Under the pieces are notes generated by a model. It was not told the DNA's origin. It searched no databases and was given only the letters and a program-made list of their open reading frames with translations. Of a stretch of DNA of 42,225 nucleotides, positions 38,342-42,225 are shown piece by piece (positions within the stretch are counted from its first letter, which is position 1; each line of letters starts with the position of its first letter). This DNA comes from Ruminococcaceae bacterium UBA7030 (GTDB lineage Bacteria; Bacillota; Clostridia; Oscillospirales; Acutalibacteraceae). The translations under genes were made by a program, and so were the position numbers. The stretch lies in the NCBI GenBank assembly GCA_002494125.1, contig DLBD01000049.1, forward strand, positions 1 through 42,225, read 5' to 3'.

Positions 38342-39679
38342 ATGGAACGCAACTTAACTAAAGGCAATTTACTTAAAACAATAATATACTTTTCATTGCC
38401 GTACTTTTTGTCGTATTTTCTTCAGACGCTATACGGACTTGCAGACCTTTTTATAATCGGTCAGTTTTGCGGTGTTGAGGCCACAACCGCAGTTACAGTC
38501 GGAAGCCAGATTATGCATATGCTGACAGTTATGATCGTTGGTCTTGCAATGGGTGCAACGGTTATGATAGGCCGCTCTGTAGGAGCAAACGACAAAAAGG
38601 CATGTGCAAAATACATAGGCAACACCGCAACGCTTTTTATGCTTGTATCAATTTGCGCAACAGCAGTTTTACTTATTCTCACAAAAGTAATTCTTCGCGC
38701 GGTAAACACACCCGGCGAAGCGTTTTCTCAGGCACAAAGCTATCTTACAATATGCTTTATCGGCGTTCCGTTTATAACGGCATACAATATTATCAGTGCA
38801 ATTTTCAGAGGACTCGGCGATTCAAAAAGCCCGATGTATTTCATTGCGATATCCTGTGCGGCAAATATAGCGCTTGACTATCTTTTCATCGGCGCTCTTG
38901 GCTTAGGCTCGGCAGGCGCGGCGCTTGGAACTGCTTTGTCGCAGACAATAAGCGTTATCTTTTCACTTTTCTTTATCAAAAGAAGTAAGAGCAGTATCAA
39001 ACTATGCAAAAGCGATTTTCGCCTTGCAAAGCCGACTGTTTCAAAGCTTGTAAAAATAGGACTTCCCGTATCGCTTCAAGACGGACTTATTCAGATTTCA
39101 TTTCTTGTTATAACAGCGATCGCAAACAGTCGAGGTCTTAATGACGCTGCGGCAGTCGGAATAGTTGAAAAGATAATCGGAATATTGTTTCTTGTTCCAT
39201 CAACGATGCTTTCAACCGTGTCGGCAGTATCGTCGCAATGTGTTGGTGCAAAGATGCACGAAAGGGCTAAAAATACACTTAAGTACGGAATAATTATTAA
39301 TTTTATCTGGGGTCTGATGTGCGTTTTATTTATGCATTTTTTTGCAAGGCAGACTGTTTCGCTTTTCACGCAAAGTCAGGAAGTCGCCGTACTCGGTCAG
39401 CAGTATATGGCAGGTTATGTTTACGACTGCATAATTGCCGGAACTCACTTTTGCTTTAGCGGATACTTTTGTGCTTACGGTCTTTCACAGGCATCATTTT
39501 TCCACAATGTTATATCAACCTTCTGTGCAAGGATACCGCTTGCATATCTCGCATCGGTAAACTTCCCGGACACACTTACACCAATGGGAATTGCAACAAC
39601 GCTTGGCTCCTCGGTATCAGTATTTATATGTATTGCGATATATATTTATATGCAGAAAAAGAAAATTAAATCAACATAA
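38342..39679 (+). CDS. MATE-family multidrug/metabolite efflux transporter
   Basis: A 445-residue, twelve-helix antiporter. MATE signatures include the N-terminal LPYFLSYFLQTLYGLADLFIIGQFCG, AMGATVMIGRSVGAND, NIISAIFRGLGDSKSPMYF and the second-half counterpart ISFLVITAIANSRGLNDAAAVGIVEKIIG. It expels cationic compounds in exchange for Na+ or H+; substrate unknown. AAAGAGGT precedes the ATG. It is monocistronic. Confidence 0.93.
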   Translation: MERNLTKGNLLKTIIYFSLPYFLSYFLQTLYGLADLFIIGQFCGVEATTAVTVGSQIMHMLTVMIVGLAMGATVMIGRSVGANDKKACAKYIGNTATLFMLVSICATAVLLILTKVILRAVNTPGEAFSQAQSYLTICFIGVPFITAYNIISAIFRGLGDSKSPMYFIAISCAANIALDYLFIGALGLGSAGAALGTALSQTISVIFSLFFIKRSKSSIKLCKSDFRLAKPTVSKLVKIGLPVSLQDGLIQISFLVITAIANSRGLNDAAAVGIVEKIIGILFLVPSTMLSTVSAVSSQCVGAKMHERAKNTLKYGIIINFIWGLMCVLFMHFFARQTVSLFTQSQEVAVLGQQYMAGYVYDCIIAGTHFCFSGYFCAYGLSQASFFHNVISTFCARIPLAYLASVNFPDTLTPMGIATTLGSSVSVFICIAIYIYMQKKKIKST

Positions 39680-39709
39680 AAATCCGATGGCGTATGCCAT
39701 CGGATTTTT
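39678..39709. terminator. Bidirectional terminator
   Basis: AAAAATCCGATGGC/GCCATCGGATTTTT with a GTAT loop, between the convergent MATE and VanX-like genes. Confidence 0.92.
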
Positions 39710-39711
39710 CT

Positions 39712-40371
39712 TTATTTTTTAAGATATTTTGAGGAAACGGGAAAATTGAAATATGTTTCGGGGTACGGCTCGTCTTTAAGGGTGAAATGCCACCATTCGC
39801 AGTCAATCGGCTCAAAGCCGTTTCGAACCATCAGGTTTTGAAGAAACATTCTGTTTTCATACTGCTCGTCGGTAACACCCTTGCAGTCGGGATGTGAAAT
39901 CTCGCTGAAAAAGTCGAACGGACTTCCCATATCAACTTCTTTGCCGGTTTTCATATCAAGAAGCGTTAAATCCACGGTGCTTCCTCTGCTGTGACTTGAC
40001 CTGCTTGCAATATATCCCTTTTCAAAAAGCTCCTGCTTCTCGAGGTCAGGATAGAAGAACGGTTTTGTGCGCTGATCAAGATCTTCAATCCCCCACAGCA
40101 TAAAGTGCTTAACTGCTTTCGCAGGACGGTATGCATCAAATATTTTGAGCCTGTAACCCTTAACAAATGCCTCGTCGCTCGCCTCTTTAAGAGCACGTGC
40201 TGCTTCCATAGTCAACAGAGCAACCGGCTCTTCGTAGCCGTTAATTCTGTCGCCGATAAAATTGTATGTTGAAAAGTACCTCATTTCAAGTATTGCCGAA
40301 GGTACAATATCAGTTAAAAGTACAAAGTCCGAACAATCAAGCTGTGCCTCTTTTTCAAAATCAACAGACAT
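39712..40371 (-). CDS. D-alanyl-D-alanine dipeptidase (VanX/DdpX family, M15D)
   Basis: A 219-residue zinc dipeptidase. The zinc ligands are visible: H127 (SSHSRGSTVD) and D134 (STVDLTL), then H195 in EWWHFTL, with E192 as the general base. FDAYRP (78-83) supplies the transition-state Arg. Such enzymes hydrolyse D-Ala-D-Ala, either to recycle cell-wall dipeptide or, in van clusters, to resist glycopeptides. No vanH, vanA, vanR or vanS gene is nearby and there is no signal peptide, so intracellular dipeptide use is more likely than vancomycin resistance. It follows a C39-like gene by 2 bp on the same strand. Confidence 0.92.
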   Translation of the reverse strand: MSVDFEKEAQLDCSDFVLLTDIVPSAILEMRYFSTYNFIGDRINGYEEPVALLTMEAARALKEASDEAFVKGYRLKIFDAYRPAKAVKHFMLWGIEDLDQRTKPFFYPDLEKQELFEKGYIASRSSHSRGSTVDLTLLDMKTGKEVDMGSPFDFFSEISHPDCKGVTDEQYENRMFLQNLMVRNGFEPIDCEWWHFTLKDEPYPETYFNFPVSSKYLKK

Positions 40372-40373
40372 TT

Positions 40374-40745
40374 TTATACTTCATCCTTTCGATTTATGTT
40401 CCAATAATACTTCCTTTTGCATACGGGAAAATCTTCCATAACTCCGTGCTCCGGGTCGTAGAAAACACCGTCGCAGTATAGTGACCAGTGCCAACAACGA
40501 GGAGTTTCAAGACTTAATATACAAAGCCGCGGAAGTTCATTTTTGTTCTTGACCTGAATTCTTTCGTCAGATACCTTATAGCCGTTTTGACTAAGAAAAC
40601 ATTTCATTTCTTTAAGCGTAGTTTCACGACGATTATCAAGCATTTCTGAAACCTCAGAAACAGGAATTCCTGTCACCATGGCAAGCACCGCCTGACCGCA
40701 CTGAAGGTCGTCAGGCTCGTGTATATACTCTATTTTTTTAATCAT
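40374..40745 (-). CDS. Small C39-like cysteine peptidase-fold protein
   Basis: A 123-residue protein that resembles a minimal C39/papain-fold peptidase: a catalytic-type Cys in DDLQCGQAVLAMVTG (C16, with Gln just before), and a His in CWHWSLYCDGVFYDPEHG (H83 or nearby), followed by an Asp in YDPEHG. It has no signal peptide, transporter domain or ABC exporter nearby, unlike bacteriocin-processing C39 peptidases. It is co-transcribed with the VanX-like dipeptidase (2-bp gap). The start codon has only a weak ribosome binding site (CTCGGG), behind an unusual leader. Its substrate, and whether it is active, are unknown. Confidence 0.75.
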   Translation of the reverse strand: MIKKIEYIHEPDDLQCGQAVLAMVTGIPVSEVSEMLDNRRETTLKEMKCFLSQNGYKVSDERIQVKNKNELPRLCILSLETPRCWHWSLYCDGVFYDPEHGVMEDFPVCKRKYYWNINRKDEV

Positions 40746-40770
40746 ACGCCCGAGTTAAAAGCCTGCCCGT

Positions 40771-40805
40771 TTCAAATGTTTTTTACATTCTTCAAAAACA
40801 TTTGC
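40771..40805 (-). promoter_or_regulatory. Leader hairpin before the C39-like gene
   Basis: CAAATGTTTTT/AAAAACATTTG, eleven perfect pairs with a 10-nt loop, without a following T run. It lies between a SD-preceded 3-codon minicistron and the weakly initiated C39-like gene. Confidence 0.5.
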
Positions 40806-40812
40806 CGCGCAA

Positions 40813-40856
40813 TTATTTACTCATATAACTCCTTATCATAAGTTTTGATTATTATA
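40813..40856 (-). promoter_or_regulatory. Leader with -10 box, strong ribosome binding site and 3-codon minicistron
   Basis: On the minus strand TATAAT (40851-40856) is followed by AAGGAG (40829-40834) and ATG AGT AAA TAA (40813-40824). A strong ribosome binding site thus serves a 3-codon frame, which is odd; see the findings. Confidence 0.45.
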
Positions 40857-40889
40857 TCACACAAGAATAAAAAAGTACAGTTGAAATGA

Positions 40890-40918
40890 TTGCAATAGAT
40901 ATTAGTTTATATTATTAT
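40890..40918 (+). promoter_or_regulatory. Promoter of the GH32 gene
   Basis: TTGCAA, 17 nt, TATTAT, about 25 bp before the start codon. Confidence 0.6.
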
Positions 40919-40942
40919 ATGTGTAAGGAATAAGGTGAAAAT

Positions 40943-42225
40943 ATGGTTATTGCAAAGAAATATCTTGTTGTAAACACTGACGAAAATGCTCCTGAAAAAC
41001 AGGTAGTTGCAAAAGATGAAGAAGGAAGCTTTCTTTTTAAGCTTAATATAAAAAAGTCCGAAACGGGCGTTCCGTTTTATCTCGATGTTAAAAGGTTTAT
41101 CGGTAAGGAAGTATTTTTTTACTGCGGTAAAGAGGAGTTTCATTTTGACGCACAAAGTGATAATGCCGACCTAAATATGCGCTCAAACGAAATCAGACCG
41201 AAGCTGCATTACACAGTACCATACGGCTGGCTCAACGACCCTAACGGTCTGATATTTGTCGATGGCAAATTTCACATATTCTGTCAGCATAATCCGCTTT
41301 CAGCCTCATGGGGAAATATGCACTGGTACCACAGCACAACAAAAGATTTTATCCACTTTGAACACCTTGGCGATGCACTGTTTCCGGACGAGTTTGGGAC
41401 AATGTTTTCCGGAAGCGCAATATGCGATAAAGAAAACAAAAGCGAATTAGGCAAGAATGTAGTCTTGCTTTATTACACTATTGCCGAATACAGCCGCCGT
41501 TTTCACAAGCCGAAATTCTCACAGGGACTTGCTTATTCATATGACGGAGTACATTTTGAAAAATATTATAAAAACCCGATAGTGCCAAATATTAAGGGCG
41601 AAAACCGTGACCCGAAGGTTGTATTTGTACCCGAACTTGACGCTTATATTATGGCTCTTTATCTCGACAGCGATGAATACTGTTTTCTGAAATCAAATGA
41701 TCTTATAAACTGGGATTTCTTTCAGACGATACATATTGAAGGGGACAGCGAATGTCCCGACCTTTGTTATTATGGAGAATGTAAAAAATGGGTGCTTTCC
41801 GGCGCCGCTGACTGCTACATTGTCGGCCATTTTGAAAAAGAAGGCTTTATTAAAGAGCAAAATGCACTTCGTTTTTATAACGAACTTGACGGCAGATTAA
41901 GCTATGCCGCACAGTCTTTTTCAGGCTGCGGCGATAGAGTTTTGAGACTTTCGTGGGAAAACATTAATCCGGGTAAGCAATGCTTTTGCGGTCAATTGAG
42001 TGTTGCGCTGGAGATGTCAGCAGTAAATCTTAAAAACGGAGAAATAAGGCTTTGTGCAAAGCTTTGCAGGGAGATTAGTGATAAGCTCAGCCTTTACAAA
42101 AGCGGCGGTGCATCAAGTTATTTAATTGACAGCGCAACATATATTGCAGACATAATTCCAAAAGATGATTTGAGCGTAAGCATTGACGGCGCCATACTTA
42201 ATATAAGTATAACAAATAATACTAT
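40943..42225 (+). CDS. GH32 fructan hydrolase/sucrose-6-phosphate hydrolase-like, truncated by the window end
   Basis: The first 427 residues of a family 32 glycoside hydrolase; the gene is still open at the window edge. ATG 40943 follows AAGGTGA. An N-terminal accessory segment of about 90 residues precedes the five-bladed propeller. The nucleophile lies in W96-L-N-D99-P-N-G, the transition-state Asp in R222-D223-P-K-V, and the acid/base Glu in E270-C-P-D273. Such enzymes cleave beta-fructosyl bonds in sucrose, sucrose-6-phosphate, inulin or levan. No signal peptide is seen, so it probably acts inside the cell on imported fructan oligosaccharides. A transporter for such substrates would be expected to the right of the window. 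Confidence 0.92.
   Translation, partial: MVIAKKYLVVNTDENAPEKQVVAKDEEGSFLFKLNIKKSETGVPFYLDVKRFIGKEVFFYCGKEEFHFDAQSDNADLNMRSNEIRPKLHYTVPYGWLNDPNGLIFVDGKFHIFCQHNPLSASWGNMHWYHSTTKDFIHFEHLGDALFPDEFGTMFSGSAICDKENKSELGKNVVLLYYTIAEYSRRFHKPKFSQGLAYSYDGVHFEKYYKNPIVPNIKGENRDPKVVFVPELDAYIMALYLDSDEYCFLKSNDLINWDFFQTIHIEGDSECPDLCYYGECKKWVLSGAADCYIVGHFEKEGFIKEQNALRFYNELDGRLSYAAQSFSGCGDRVLRLSWENINPGKQCFCGQLSVALEMSAVNLKNGEIRLCAKLCREISDKLSLYKSGGASSYLIDSATYIADIIPKDDLSVSIDGAILNISITNNT

Noticed and set aside
39712..40371. VanX-like gene as part of a glycopeptide-resistance cluster
   Set aside because: No vanH, vanA/B ligase or VanRS genes are nearby and there is no resistance-type operon; cell-wall dipeptide recycling is more likely.
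1..42225. tRNA, rRNA, insertion sequences, prophage or integrase signals
   Set aside because: None was found on reading both strands; no cloverleaf, transposase motif, attachment-site repeat or phage structural gene was seen.

Overview
The window looks like a chromosomal segment of a spore-forming, moderately AT-rich Gram-positive bacterium of the class Clostridia, most likely a gut Oscillospirales/Ruminococcus-type organism. The evidence is the cotJA-cotJB spore-coat pair, lipobox lipoproteins, a choline-binding-type cell-wall repeat protein, a glmS ribozyme, strong GGAGG-type ribosome binding sites, consensus TTGACA/TATAAT promoters and compact hairpin-plus-T terminators at nearly every operon end. 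No rRNA, tRNA, CRISPR, phage, integrase or insertion-sequence signal was seen. Most of the window is ordinary core chromosome, with some accessory surface and defence-type genes.

Layout. 1-2.7 kb: terminators, an unpaired MazF-family toxin (minus), cotJA-cotJB (plus), and a DacF-like D,D-carboxypeptidase (minus). 2.8-7.9 kb: a metallophosphoesterase-fold protein with several lost catalytic residues, a secreted transglutaminase-like protein with 11 cell-wall-binding repeats, and a monoacylglycerol-lipase-like hydrolase. 7.9-10.8 kb: mscL fused to a zinc ribbon, then the overlapping trmN6-rsmI-radical SAM operon. 10.8-13.3 kb: a polar amino-acid ABC importer whose binding-protein gene is separated from the permease gene by a hairpin. 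13.4-15.1 kb: a beta-helix-like surface protein. 15.2-17.5 kb: a stand-alone HMA metallochaperone plus a Zn/Cd/Pb P1B-ATPase, behind a promoter whose -10 box lies inside a perfect inverted repeat. 17.5-21.1 kb: two small unknown genes and an MBOAT/SGNH pair likely to O-acetylate an extracellular polymer.

21.1-24.7 kb: a sugar O-acetyltransferase/prolyl-tRNA-editing pair, glmS with its self-cleaving ribozyme leader, and a 33-residue Cys-rich membrane microprotein. 24.7-27.5 kb: an SDR reductase diverging from a three-gene operon (unknown, RluA-type pseudouridine synthase, membrane protein). 27.5-30.8 kb: a znuACB-type metal importer followed by a very small, probably frameshifted lipoprotein gene and a lipoprotein with a Cys-Cys motif. 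30.9-34.5 kb: nrdR, then an aminotransferase/sugar isomerase/DMT exporter operon. 34.5-38.2 kb: a GPH-type symporter and an EF-G2-like GTPase with a changed NKxD motif. 38.3-42.2 kb: a MATE exporter, a C39-like protein/VanX-type dipeptidase pair behind an odd leader, and the 5' part of a GH32 fructan hydrolase that runs off the window.

Two themes recur. One is zinc balance: an importer operon with two accessory lipoproteins, and a separate exporter with a split-off HMA protein; both promoters carry the octamer CATATGAA. The other is envelope construction and remodelling (GlmS, carboxypeptidase, VanX-like dipeptidase, transglutaminase-like repeat protein, MBOAT/SGNH). No single undescribed multi-gene system stands out. 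The best leads are the degenerate phosphoesterase, the small lipoprotein in the zinc operon, the Cys-rich microprotein, the N-to-C change in the carboxypeptidase SxN motif, and the minicistron/hairpin leader of the C39-VanX pair.
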